DNA of 64,000 nt from Allocoprobacillus halotolerans. Lineage in GTDB: Bacteria > Bacillota_I > Bacilli_A > Erysipelotrichales > Coprobacillaceae. The translations under genes and the position numbers were made by a program. How positions within the stretch are numbered: position 1 is the stretch's first letter; each line of letters opens with the position of its first letter. A model generated the notes under the pieces. That model saw only the letters and a program-made list of their open reading frames with translations, was not told where the DNA came from and searched no databases. Positions 1 to 8,289 of the stretch are shown here, piece by piece. Location: the NCBI RefSeq assembly GCF_024399475.1, contig NZ_CP101620.1:787608-851607 (forward strand), written 5' to 3'.

Positions 1-917
1 CTTTGATTAAATCAGCAAATTTTACACGCATCCCAATAGCCGCTAAAGCAATAATTTCAAATTGTGTACTAATAGTTTTGGCTGTCACTGATAGCATTTC
101 AGGAACTAAACCACTACTGTTGATTAAACTAAAGATAAAGAAACCAAGTACAAACCAAGGAACTTTAGCTTTGACTTTAGCACTGACTCCTTCTTTTTTC
201 GCAAATAGTGGCTGATTCTCATCAAGATTCATTCTAGCATAAGTTAATGCCACAACAACTATAAAAATAATTCTCACAATTTTAAAGATAGTCGCAAATT
301 CTACAACTTCCTGATTTACAAGCGAAGCCGAAGCAATCACTTGACCGATGGATTGCAAAGTTCCCCTATCATCGCTGAAGTTTGTAACGTATCATGGTGA
401 TATAAAAGACCTGTTAATAACGGTAAAACAACCATTAAGATTGTTCCTGTTACATTAACAATCGTGATGGAAATCCCTTTATCTTTACTATCAGCCTCAA
501 CAATTGGTGAAACTGTTCCAATAGCTGAAGAACCACAAACAGCATTTCCGCACACATCAACAATGAAAACTTCTTGGTGAATTTTAATCTTCTCCCAATA
601 AAATAACAAATAGCGATTGTACAAATCATTTGTAAAGCAATAAAGCCAACACCATGGAAACCTATTCCCATAATATCCGTTAACTGTAATGTTAAACCCG
701 TTAAAACAATGGAATATTCAAGTAAACGACTTTCAGAAAACTTTGTACCAATATTAAAAATCTCTTTATTTAAAAATGTATTACCTGCCAACATCCCTAT
801 TCCAATCGCAAACAGAGCTGCTCCAATACTTGGAAAGAATTTGGCGATTTGTTGAGCAAGCAAACCAATCACAAGACACACGATAAACCCTGGTAATATT
901 TCTTTCATTCTTTTCAT
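1..917 (-). CDS. YeiH-like (UPF0324) membrane exporter, partial, two apparent frameshifts
   Basis: Polytopic membrane protein of the YeiH/UPF0324 family, putative sulfate exporters. The first 120 or so residues read from the ATG at 917, preceded by GGGAGAAG. The conserved segment GNAVCGSSAIG then appears in the next frame near 555, and a second shift near 360 (MIGG to TLQSIGQ) restores the rest down to the window edge, where the C-terminus is cut off. Each shift is cured by one extra G in a G run, so these are probably undercalls, not decay. The divergent LysR gene is the usual arrangement for this family and suggests it is the regulator. Substrate specificity is inferred from the family only. 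Confidence 0.75.
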
Positions 918-976
918 TTTTAATCTTCTCCCTTTTTACAAAAGCTATATTACCATATTTTACTTATAAATAAAAA

Positions 977-999
977 TTATAATATTTTATTTATTATAA
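977..999. promoter_or_regulatory. Palindromic candidate operator in the LysR/YeiH divergent promoter region
   Basis: Arms TTATAATA and TATTATAA are perfect inverted repeats around a 7-bp spacer, between the two divergent start codons. Position and symmetry fit a LysR-type binding site. The region is very AT-rich, so chance symmetry is possible. Confidence 0.4.
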
Positions 1000-1030
1000 G
1001 AATATATTATAATAAATAGAGGTGATACAT

Positions 1031-1897
1031 ATGATCGATGATAAAATGAGAACATTTATAAAAGTTGTAGAATATCAAAGTTATACGCAAGCAGCCAAAC
1101 ATCTCCATATTACACAACCTGCAGTAACTCAACATATTAAAGCATTAGAAGAACATTATCAACAAAAATTTATTGATAGTACACATAAATCATTTCGTTT
1201 AACAAAAATGGGCGAATTGCTTTATCATTATGCGAAAACACAAATTCATAATGAAAATCTTTTTCAAGAACAATTACAAGCTGTTCAACCATCACTTGTG
1301 ATTGGCTCAACATTATCCATCGCCGATTACTATATTCCCCATATCATTGCTACAAAGATAATTCAAAATAGTCATCCCTGTGAAATCGTTGTAGCCAATA
1401 CACAAACTTTAATCCATAAATTGATTAATGGAGAAGTAGAGTGTGCCTTTGTTGAAGGGCAGTTTGATACTGAATTATTTGATTATCATTTATTAAAAAA
1501 AGAAAGATTTATTGCAGTGGCGAGCATTCATCACCCCTTAGCTCACCAAAACATCAGTTTTGAACAATTATATGACTATCCTTTATTTATTAGAGAAAAA
1601 GGTTCTGGAACACGTGATATATTAGAAAACTATTTGCATCAGACAATTTATTCATTATCACGTTTTTCACAACTTGTAGAAATTGGTAGTTTATCTATGA
1701 TTAAAACGATGTTAATGGATACACAAGCTATTACTTTTGTCTATGCAGGTGTCGTTGAACAGGAAATAAAAAATAAACAGCTTGTAGAGCTGCATATTCA
1801 AAACTTCGATATTACAAGACCAATGCATTTTATCTATCTTCAATCCCATATCCATAAAAAATATTATCAAGAATTATTCAATACCATGACAAAATAG
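1031..1897 (+). CDS. LysR family transcriptional regulator
   Basis: A 288-residue LysR-type regulator: an N-terminal winged helix-turn-helix (about residues 3-62, with AAKHLHITQPAVTQHIKALE) followed by a periplasmic-binding-like effector domain (about 85-288). The ATG at 1031 is preferred over the in-frame GTG at 1022 because GAGGTG overlaps that GTG and lies 7 bases before the ATG. It is transcribed away from the YeiH-like exporter, the classic layout for a LysR activator and its target. The effector is unknown; anion or sulfur-compound sensing is a guess from the partner gene. Confidence 0.85.
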   Translation: MIDDKMRTFIKVVEYQSYTQAAKHLHITQPAVTQHIKALEEHYQQKFIDSTHKSFRLTKMGELLYHYAKTQIHNENLFQEQLQAVQPSLVIGSTLSIADYYIPHIIATKIIQNSHPCEIVVANTQTLIHKLINGEVECAFVEGQFDTELFDYHLLKKERFIAVASIHHPLAHQNISFEQLYDYPLFIREKGSGTRDILENYLHQTIYSLSRFSQLVEIGSLSMIKTMLMDTQAITFVYAGVVEQEIKNKQLVELHIQNFDITRPMHFIYLQSHIHKKYYQELFNTMTK

Positions 1898-1910
1898 AAA
1901 GGAGAACTCT

Positions 1911-2312
1911 ATGATATATTATCTTATAACAATGACAATAATTGGTTGTTTCATCATGGAAATAGATAAATATAAAGCTGCTCATCATCGCTATCGTATC
2001 AGTGAAAAATTAATTTTTTTAATCGCTCTTATTGGGGGTAGTTTAGGTGTATGGATGGGCATGTATCTTTTTCATCATAAAACAAGGCATTGGTATTTTG
2101 TTTGGGGAATTCCCTTTATTTTGTTGATTCAAATTTTCATTGGCTATCAATTTCACAATGCATTTGATTTTTTCTTTGATAGCTTCATCCATAATATGTT
2201 GAACGACTTCACTTTTCGCATCAGCATAATTCTGTACATATTTCCATGTTTTTTTAGCAAGCTGCTTTTTGGTATCTTCATAAAGCTGTCTTGCTTTTTT
2301 ATTTTTACGTAA
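1911..2312 (+). CDS. DUF1294 membrane protein with abnormal C-terminal extension
   Basis: The first 80 or so residues are a small DUF1294 membrane protein: two or three membrane segments and the conserved HHKTRHWYFVWGIP core. It begins 13 bases after the LysR stop with GAAAGGAG upstream. Family members usually end soon after this core, at about position 2150 here. The frame instead runs on to 2312 through what is, on the other strand, the conserved 3' part of a GrpB-family gene, so the last 50 or so residues are antisense-derived. A deletion that removed both natural 3' ends is the simplest explanation. Confidence 0.65.
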   Translation: MIYYLITMTIIGCFIMEIDKYKAAHHRYRISEKLIFLIALIGGSLGVWMGMYLFHHKTRHWYFVWGIPFILLIQIFIGYQFHNAFDFFFDSFIHNMLNDFTFRISIILYIFPCFFSKLLFGIFIKLSCFFIFT

Positions 2313-2726
2313 GTAATTTCTAAAGATTAAATACTTGTCTATTTCTTTTGAACCTTGAGAAAACACATGCAAATTTATGTCTGTATCTGGACCTTTAAAC
2401 ATATGATGATTTTCAAACTCTGGCTCTTTTATTCTTAAAACATAGCCATGACTGACTAATGCATCTAAATAATCTTCTTCCCTACTTGCATCTTCAACAA
2501 CTAATAAAATATCAATAATAGGTTTCGCCATTAAGCCTTCTACTGAAGTCGAACCAATATGTTCAATCATGAGTGCTTTATCTTTAAGAATATTTGATAT
2601 TCTCTGTTTTTCTCTTTCAAACAATATTGGCCATTGCTTATCATAGGGTTTTAAAACAATTGTTTGATTATGTTCAACATTTCCACTTACAACGACTTTT
2701 TGAATATATTCATCACTTAATTTCAT
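2043..2726 (-). CDS. GrpB family protein (nucleotidyltransferase fold)
   Basis: GrpB-family protein of the nucleotidyltransferase superfamily, of unknown cellular role. The family core is clear: IEHIGSTSVEGLMAKPIIDIL (about residues 45-65), then LRIKEPEFENHHMFK and DINLHVFSQGS. The start is the ATG at 2726, seven bases or so after GGAGGTG; the longer frame to 2756 has no ribosome site. The core ends at about residue 185; the last 40 residues read antisense through the DUF1294 gene and are not family sequence. The genes overlap by 270 bp tail to tail. Confidence 0.7.
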   Translation of the reverse strand: MKLSDEYIQKVVVSGNVEHNQTIVLKPYDKQWPILFEREKQRISNILKDKALMIEHIGSTSVEGLMAKPIIDILLVVEDASREEDYLDALVSHGYVLRIKEPEFENHHMFKGPDTDINLHVFSQGSKEIDKYLIFRNYLRKNKKARQLYEDTKKQLAKKTWKYVQNYADAKSEVVQHIMDEAIKEKIKCIVKLIANENLNQQNKGNSPNKIPMPCFMMKKIHAHPYT

Positions 2727-2813
2727 ACAAACACCTCCTGTCTTTTTATTATACAATAAAAATCATCCTAAAAAATGATAAATTTATGTTACAATAGAAA
2801 CAGGAGGTTCCTT

Positions 2814-3321
2814 ATGAAAAATATCTTGATTATACAAGGTGGTGGTAGACTTCAAGGTAATACTGTCTAGGTTGTAATGCCTGTCGCTATGAAAAACCAT
2901 GTATTCAAAAAGATGACTTTCAAGAACTCGTTCCCAAAATTCTTGATGCTGATTTAATCGTTTTTGCATCACCTTTAATGTTTTGGACAATTTCAGCAAA
3001 ACTCAAAGCCTTTATTGAACGTTTTATAGTCTGGCTCAAGATGATTTACATCCACCTTTAGGAAGATATGAAAAATATCCTATCAAAGATGCTGCTTTAT
3101 TAATGACTTCTGCTGATCAGTTTTTTTGGACTTATGAACAAGCAGTCTCTTATTATCAGTTTACATTGATTCACTATATGGGGTTTAGTGATAAAGGGAT
3201 ACTATTGGCTGGTGGTTGTGGAGATATAAATAGTCCACCCCAAATTAAAAAAACAGATTGGTTACAAAAAGCCTATGACTTTGGTTTTACAATTTATTCA
3301 AAAGAAAACAAGGAAATATAA
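2814..3321 (+). pseudogene. Flavodoxin/NADPH-dependent FMN reductase-like pseudogene
   Basis: Remnant of a small iron-sulfur flavoprotein or NAD(P)H-dependent FMN reductase. AGGAGG precedes an ATG at 2814 reading MKNILIIQGGGRLQGNT, then a TAG at 2868. The sequence jumps directly to the cysteine segment GCNACRYEKPCIQKDD, so about 35-45 residues are missing. A second break near 3030 (RF to YSLAQDDLHPP) needs one extra T. The C-terminal part then reads openly to 3321. The internal deletion is real decay; the second break looks like a homopolymer undercall. It resembles the other flavodoxin pseudogene at 38778-39314. Confidence 0.7.
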
Positions 3322-3335
3322 AACATTTCCTTGTT
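3307..3335. terminator. Bidirectional rho-independent terminator
   Basis: Hairpin AACAAGGAAAT / ATTTCCTTGTT followed by a T run on both strands, between the converging flavodoxin pseudogene and the ABC permease gene. Confidence 0.8.
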
Positions 3336-3341
3336 TTTTAT

Positions 3342-4943
3342 TTATGAAATCTGATCAAACTGGTGAACACCCCATGTTTGTATCATATAATATAGGAAAA
3401 CATCTAAAATCAATGCCACTATAATCACGCAATACATATAAACCGATACAGACATGATATCCACCAACCATAAGCCATAAACCATTGCAATCACAACCGC
3501 AATGCCCATTGAAATAAACATCGTTAAAACAACAGGTAAACTTTGTTTCACACAAACTGTTTCATTAACCCAGTCAAATTTAGGTTTCCATAAGTTTAAT
3601 ACAAGTCCTAAAAAATCTATTAGTAATGTAAATAAAATAGGAACAATGACTACAAACAAACTTTCAATAATCCCTATCTTTGTAACAAAGATTAAGACGA
3701 TTGATAAGAGTAAACCTCCAGGAATACAAAATATTGCATGCATTGCTAATTTAGAATTCAAAATATCTTTTGTTGTGATTGGCAATGCCTTAATAATCCA
3801 GAAACGATCTCCTTCAAGTGAAATAGAAGATGCACTAATCATATTCAATGATGATACAGCTATAATCATTAAACATAAAACTGGTGTAATAAATTCCTGT
3901 ATCTGTGGGATTTGAACAATCATATGAATTTCATCTTGATAGAAAAGAATCGCAACAGAAGCAATTATACATAATATAATACCCATTGCCCCATTTAACA
4001 TCACCATTGCATTAGATGTAAAATGCTTTACTTCTCTTATCACAAGTGCTTTGAATATTGTATTTTGTTTCATAGGTTTTGCTTTATAAATAGCTTTTTT
4101 TACCTTTGGTTTTGTTGTTGCCATCTTAATGAAGTTGACTGACAATAAGTAAATAACCAAAACAAATGGAAGTAAAGCACACAATAGATAAATCATAAAA
4201 CTCATGATGTTTCCTTGTGTTAAAGCCAAGCTTAAATGATAAAGTGGAAATACTGAATTTTCAATAGCCTCTGCAATACTTTTTCCATTTTCAATAAGCC
4301 ATGCCATATAAACCTGAAGTGAGTTCACTGCATACATATATAATGCAAAAACAGCAACAAACAATATAACTGCTATCATTGTTTTAAAACGATGAATCTT
4401 GACTAAGATATGTGCTAATATCCAGCTAAAGAAACAAGATAAAGCCAATACAAATAAAGGAAGAGTTAAAAAGACACCTATAAACATCATGATTTCCATA
4501 ACACTCATTCCTATATTTGTTACATAAATATAGAAAGCTGGTAAAGCAATGACTGATTCATAAAGATAATTTAAAATCAAGATTGTAAAAACACGACTTA
4601 ATAAAACATCACTATTTTTAATAGGCATGGATAATAAAAGTTCATTATCTTTGGCCTCATAGATTTCATGATGGGTTAAAAAGATACTTCCAATAAAACA
4701 AAGAATCACAATAAATAATGCCATTAATGCAAAGTAAAACCATTCAATTCCCATCATTTGGAGTGGTTCAACCAATGAATCAAATAACATTCCAAACATC
4801 CCAACAAAAACAACCGCAACATATACAAACAACAATCCATAAAGAATAAGTTTCCCAATACCTGTCCCTTTGCTTTTCTTAGTTGATTTTGTCTGTCTTA
4901 AAAGAATACCTTGTAATCTAATTTTAATAAGTTTCATTAGCAT
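3342..4943 (-). CDS. ABC-2 type transporter permease
   Basis: Large hydrophobic permease of about 533 residues with roughly a dozen predicted membrane segments. It is encoded directly after an ABC ATPase, so it is the membrane half of an ABC-2 (putative exporter) system. The reading frame opens at 4994, but GGAGG lies nine bases before the ATG at 4943 (MLMKLIKIRLQGIL), so the shorter start is chosen. It overlaps the ATPase gene by about 20 bp, indicating translational coupling. The arrangement resembles EcsAB/YthPQ-type exporters. The substrate is not evident. Confidence 0.75.
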   Translation of the reverse strand: MLMKLIKIRLQGILLRQTKSTKKSKGTGIGKLILYGLLFVYVAVVFVGMFGMLFDSLVEPLQMMGIEWFYFALMALFIVILCFIGSIFLTHHEIYEAKDNELLLSMPIKNSDVLLSRVFTILILNYLYESVIALPAFYIYVTNIGMSVMEIMMFIGVFLTLPLFVLALSCFFSWILAHILVKIHRFKTMIAVILFVAVFALYMYAVNSLQVYMAWLIENGKSIAEAIENSVFPLYHLSLALTQGNIMSFMIYLLCALLPFVLVIYLLSVNFIKMATTKPKVKKAIYKAKPMKQNTIFKALVIREVKHFTSNAMVMLNGAMGIILCIIASVAILFYQDEIHMIVQIPQIQEFITPVLCLMIIAVSSLNMISASSISLEGDRFWIIKALPITTKDILNSKLAMHAIFCIPGGLLLSIVLIFVTKIGIIESLFVVIVPILFTLLIDFLGLVLNLWKPKFDWVNETVCVKQSLPVVLTMFISMGIAVVIAMVYGLWLVDIMSVSVYMYCVIIVALILDVFLYYMIQTWGVHQFDQIS

Positions 4944-5652
4944 TGTCATCATCCTCCAACTCCAAGAATACATCTTCGAGCGATTCATCACCAATCACAT
5001 CTTGAGTTTTTCCACTGACAATTAATTTTCCTTGTTTGATAATTGCAATTTTATCACATAGCTTTTCAGCTACTTCCAAGACATGGGTAGAAAAGAAAAT
5101 AGCTCCACCTTTATCACAATGTTCACGCATTAATTGTTTAAGTATATGTGATGCTTTAGGATCCAATCCAACAAAAGGTTCATCCATTAAAATTAATTGA
5201 GGCTGATGCATAAAAGCAGCAATAATCGCTAACTTTTGTTTCATACCATGTGAATAGGCACTAATAGGTTGTGCTAAATCACTTGTCAATTCAAATAAAT
5301 CTCCATATTTTTGAATCAACTGTTCCCTTTGTTGTTTAGATACCTGATAGACATCGGCTACAAAATTTAAATATTGAATACCTGTTAAATATTCATATAA
5401 ATCTGGATTATCCGGTATATAAGCCATGACACGCTTACATTCTAAAGCATGACTCTTCATTGATTTTCCATCAACAATAATCTTTCCTTCATCAAAAGGC
5501 ATAATCCCAGCCACAGCTTTTAGTGTCGTTGTTTTACCGGCACCATTATGACCAATAAAGCCATAGATATGTCCTCTTTCAATATGCAATGATAAATCAT
5601 CAACAGCTTTATATTGATCATATGTTTTTGTTAAATGTTCAATCTTTAACAT
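4924..5652 (-). CDS. ABC transporter ATP-binding protein
   Basis: A 242-residue ABC ATPase. Motifs: Walker A GHNGAGKTT (about residues 34-42), Q-loop region AYIPDNPDLYEYLT, signature YSHGMKQ, Walker B LILMDEPFVGLDP and switch histidine FSTHVLE. AGAGAGGAA precedes the ATG. It energises the overlapping permease at 3342-4943. EcsA- or YthP-like ATPases are the closest type by motif and length. Export of peptides or lipids is possible but not shown. Confidence 0.88.
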   Translation of the reverse strand: MLKIEHLTKTYDQYKAVDDLSLHIERGHIYGFIGHNGAGKTTTLKAVAGIMPFDEGKIIVDGKSMKSHALECKRVMAYIPDNPDLYEYLTGIQYLNFVADVYQVSKQQREQLIQKYGDLFELTSDLAQPISAYSHGMKQKLAIIAAFMHQPQLILMDEPFVGLDPKASHILKQLMREHCDKGGAIFFSTHVLEVAEKLCDKIAIIKQGKLIVSGKTQDVIGDESLEDVFLELEDDDNANETY

Positions 5653-5722
5653 AACAATAAATTCCTCTCTTTCTTAAACAATTATTAAAATTATTTATAT
5701 TATTATTTTATATCTTTGTCTT

Positions 5723-6362
5723 TTACTCGTCAATATCTTTCGTCTTTTCTTTAAATAAAAAATAAGAATAAACATAAATGACAATTGTCATAGCTATTAT
5801 TGTTACCATCAAAACAATATAACTATATGAAAATTGAGTCAAAGCACATACAGCAATAATAAGACCTATAACAACAAAACCAAAACCAGATATTTTATGT
5901 GTTTTCTTCCAAACATACTCATTTGCTAATGTCCATGGTGTTTTGATTCCAAAAAATAGTTTTGGGGTATTTTAGGAAAATAATTACCCATTCCAATAAG
6001 CAAAGCAGCCACCAACAATAAGATAAACTGTTCACCATCTTGATGAGGGTTAAAAGTCATATATTCGAAAAAAACTGCCATGACCAAAAAGAATAATGTA
6101 AGTCCACATTGAAATAAACGATATGTTTTCTTTCTTTTTCAAGATTACATCTTTTAGGATCAATTCTTTTGGTAAGAGACATTTCATAATAAACGAGGAC
6201 TGGTAAAAACACTATAATCAAAAATAAATAACGACTTCCATAACCATCTACTTCCCAGTTTGCATCCCAATGAACTGGTACAGTTTCAGGCATCAAAAAG
6301 ACACCTACAGTCAACAGCAACGTCATTATCCATAAAACATAGTCAAAAACTTTTATCTTCAT
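5723..6362 (-). CDS. SdpI/DUF1648-like membrane protein, two apparent frameshifts
   Basis: Membrane protein with the SdpI-type layout: DUF1648 at the N-terminus (MPETVPVHWDANWEVDGYGS, about residues 24-43) and a C-terminal SdpI domain (KLFFGIKTPWTLANEYVWKKTHKISG). Two shifts split the frame, near 6130 (A run) and near 5975 (C run). Adding one base at each restores 213 residues ending at the TAA at 5723. SdpI of Bacillus subtilis gives immunity to the SDP toxin and pairs with the ArsR-type repressor SdpR. Here the ATG overlaps the stop of the upstream ArsR gene, matching that pair. An immunity role here is inference. Confidence 0.7.
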
Positions 6363-6628
6363 TTTTCATCCCCCATATCTATAAAATTCATAAACCATTT
6401 CATGACCTCCTGAAAAACAGACATATCAATACTATAAACAATATTTTGTCCTTGTCTTTCATCAACAATTAAACCACTAGATTTCAAAATAGATAAATGA
6501 TGTGATATAGATGGTTTAGTCATTTGAAAACAATCTGCAATTTCACCTGCATTTAAAGGTTTCTCTTGTAATAATTCTAAAATCCTTCTTCTTGTTGGAT
6601 CACTTAACGCTTTAAATGCATCACCCAT
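6359..6628 (-). CDS. ArsR/SdpR-like autorepressor
   Basis: An 89-residue winged-helix ArsR-family regulator. The recognition region is NAGEIADCFQMTKPSISHHL (about residues 27-46). No metal-binding cysteine pair is visible, which fits the SdpR subgroup more than metal sensors. AAGGAGGGAG precedes the ATG. Its stop overlaps the start of the SdpI-like gene, so the two are co-translated, and a palindrome just upstream of its start suggests autoregulation. Confidence 0.85.
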   Translation of the reverse strand: MGDAFKALSDPTRRRILELLQEKPLNAGEIADCFQMTKPSISHHLSILKSSGLIVDERQGQNIVYSIDMSVFQEVMKWFMNFIDMGDEK

Positions 6629-6648
6629 GCATCTCCCTCCTTTTTAAT

Positions 6649-6676
6649 ATTTAGATATTTGTCTAAATATCTAAAT
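6649..6676. promoter_or_regulatory. Probable ArsR/SdpR operator
   Basis: Arms ATTTAGATATTT and AAATATCTAAAT form a perfect 12-bp inverted repeat around four bases, 21 bases upstream of the ArsR start codon. This is the expected place and shape for an operator of this family. Identification is from position and symmetry only. Confidence 0.7.
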
Positions 6677-6718
6677 ACATTTTATCACTTTTCATTGTAT
6701 TGTCAAACAAAAGAAAAA

Positions 6719-6741
6719 GAACTATACAAAATGTATAGTTC
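6719..6741 (-). terminator. Rho-independent terminator of ptsH
   Basis: Hairpin GAACTATACA / TGTATAGTTC followed on the minus strand by a T-rich tract, just downstream of the ptsH stop. Confidence 0.8.
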
Positions 6742-6761
6742 CATGTATTTGAAGCCTAATA

Positions 6762-7031
6762 TTATTCAGCAACTTTTTGTTCTTTAATAACTTTAGCAAT
6801 TGAAGCGATTACGTCTTTTTCATCATCACCTTCAGCTACGATTTCTACAGTAGCTTTAGTAGGTACACCTAAAGACATAACACCCATAATTGACTTCAAA
6901 TTAACTTCTTTACCATTGTAACATAATTTGATATTGCTAGTGAATTTGCTAGCTTGGTTTACTAAGATAGTTGCAGGTCTAGCATGTAATCCTACTGGAT
7001 CTGAAACTACAAAAGATAATTTTTCTGCCAT
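6762..7031 (-). CDS. ptsH: Phosphocarrier protein HPr
   Basis: Cytoplasmic phosphocarrier of the sugar phosphotransferase system: it takes phosphate from enzyme I and passes it to sugar-specific EIIA domains. The 89 residues carry the active-site histidine in GLHARPA (near residue 16) and the regulatory serine in LKSIMGVMSLG (near 47), the target of HPr kinase in Firmicutes. AAGGAGG precedes the start. Enzyme I is not adjacent; the gene stands alone between terminators. It would serve the PTS permease at 60089-61414 and take part in CcpA-mediated catabolite control. Confidence 0.96.
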   Translation of the reverse strand: MAEKLSFVVSDPVGLHARPATILVNQASKFTSNIKLCYNGKEVNLKSIMGVMSLGVPTKATVEIVAEGDDEKDVIASIAKVIKEQKVAE

Positions 7032-7202
7032 CTTATTGACTCCTCCTTAATAATTTATAGTATTATTATAACACATTTCCATTACTTTTCCATACATTTT
7101 CAAAAGAAATTAATACGCTTACATAATATTTTTTTGTCAAGTCTTTTCACAATCTTTTTCTAACAATTTTCATTTATCAAAAAGTATTGATGTAAACAGA
7201 AA

Positions 7203-7229
7203 AAAGAAAACTTTCAGTAAGTTTTCTTT
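7203..7229 (-). terminator. Rho-independent terminator
   Basis: Hairpin AAAGAAAACTT / AAGTTTTCTTT overlapping the stop codon of the methyltransferase-like gene, followed by a T tract on the minus strand. Confidence 0.7.
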
Positions 7230-8280
7230 AAAACATTTTTTGAGCAACCACTAAAAATCTATGGGTTGTCATTTCAAAATATGAATGATCTTTAATCTCT
7301 TTTAATGCCTGCAAATAAAACATTTGATATCTATTGATATTGGCAAAATCAGATGAAACTTTCGTAAAATATTGATAAATCGCTTGAATACTATGAAAAC
7401 GAATTGTTCCATAGTCCTCAAATTTATCCACAACACGCATACCAATACTTTCTAAAGTTTGTACACAACTTTCAGCGTCCCATTTTCCTTTCATCTGAAA
7501 AGGCATGTATAAACGGACAAATTCTTTTAAATTATCTGTTCCATGTTGATTCACAACAAAATAGCCACCTTTTTTTAACACTCTCAAAATTTCACTTTTA
7601 TCATAATTGCATTCTTGACACATCACTGTGTCAATTTTTTCATCTTTAAAAGGCATTTTTCCTGTTGGCGTTAAAGTTGTAACTTTAACAGATGAACCAT
7701 CCACAAATTGTCCTTGAACTCTTTGTGTGTCTGTATAAGGTTCAATAATAAACATCGCTTCTGTATCATCTTTAAACTGACTGGCAAATTTTCCAGCATC
7801 TACACTCATAACTGCCAAATGATCCTCAGGATTGATATAACGTCTTAATATCTCACTTTCATTATAGCTTGGTAAAGTGACTGTATAATCATTTTCAAAC
7901 TCTGCACCTGGCGAAAAATGCTGCAATTCATTTTGTAATAAATGAGCATCCTCAATTTGACGACGACATCTTTTTTTACTATAAACCATAATAGCATACT
8001 GTACAACGGCATCAGCTACAATTCCCATCGCTAAAAACAATACAAAGTAAACAAACCAGTTAAGCGTAAATAGTTCGACTGGTGATGAAATCAAATAACA
8101 AATTAAACAAAGAAAAACCATATAACCAACACGATTATAACTAAATGGTTTATCCAATGATAAAAACCAATTCATATTGTTCGCTTTTTCCATTTTACTT
8201 CTTGTCATTTCAAAAAAGACAACCTGCATCAAAAACAAAATACCTATAAAAATTAACAGCAATACAATCAAATATTCCAT
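7228..8280 (-). CDS. Membrane-anchored SAM-methyltransferase-like protein
   Basis: A 350-residue protein. The N-terminal 110 residues hold about three membrane helices. The rest resembles a class I SAM-dependent methyltransferase: LAVMSVDAGKFAS, then MPFKDEKIDTVMCQECNY (motif IV-like), then ILRVLKKGGYFVVNQHG (the post-motif strand typical of Methyltransf_11). The glycine-rich motif I (GxGxG) is not clear, so activity is uncertain. It starts 9 bases after the lipoprotein stop, so the two are probably co-transcribed. Substrate unknown. Confidence 0.6.
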   Translation of the reverse strand: MEYLIVLLLIFIGILFLMQVVFFEMTRSKMEKANNMNWFLSLDKPFSYNRVGYMVFLCLICYLISSPVELFTLNWFVYFVLFLAMGIVADAVVQYAIMVYSKKRCRRQIEDAHLLQNELQHFSPGAEFENDYTVTLPSYNESEILRRYINPEDHLAVMSVDAGKFASQFKDDTEAMFIIEPYTDTQRVQGQFVDGSSVKVTTLTPTGKMPFKDEKIDTVMCQECNYDKSEILRVLKKGGYFVVNQHGTDNLKEFVRLYMPFQMKGKWDAESCVQTLESIGMRVVDKFEDYGTIRFHSIQAIYQYFTKVSSDFANINRYQMFYLQALKEIKDHSYFEMTTHRFLVVAQKMF

Positions 8281-8289
8281 ATAAACTCC

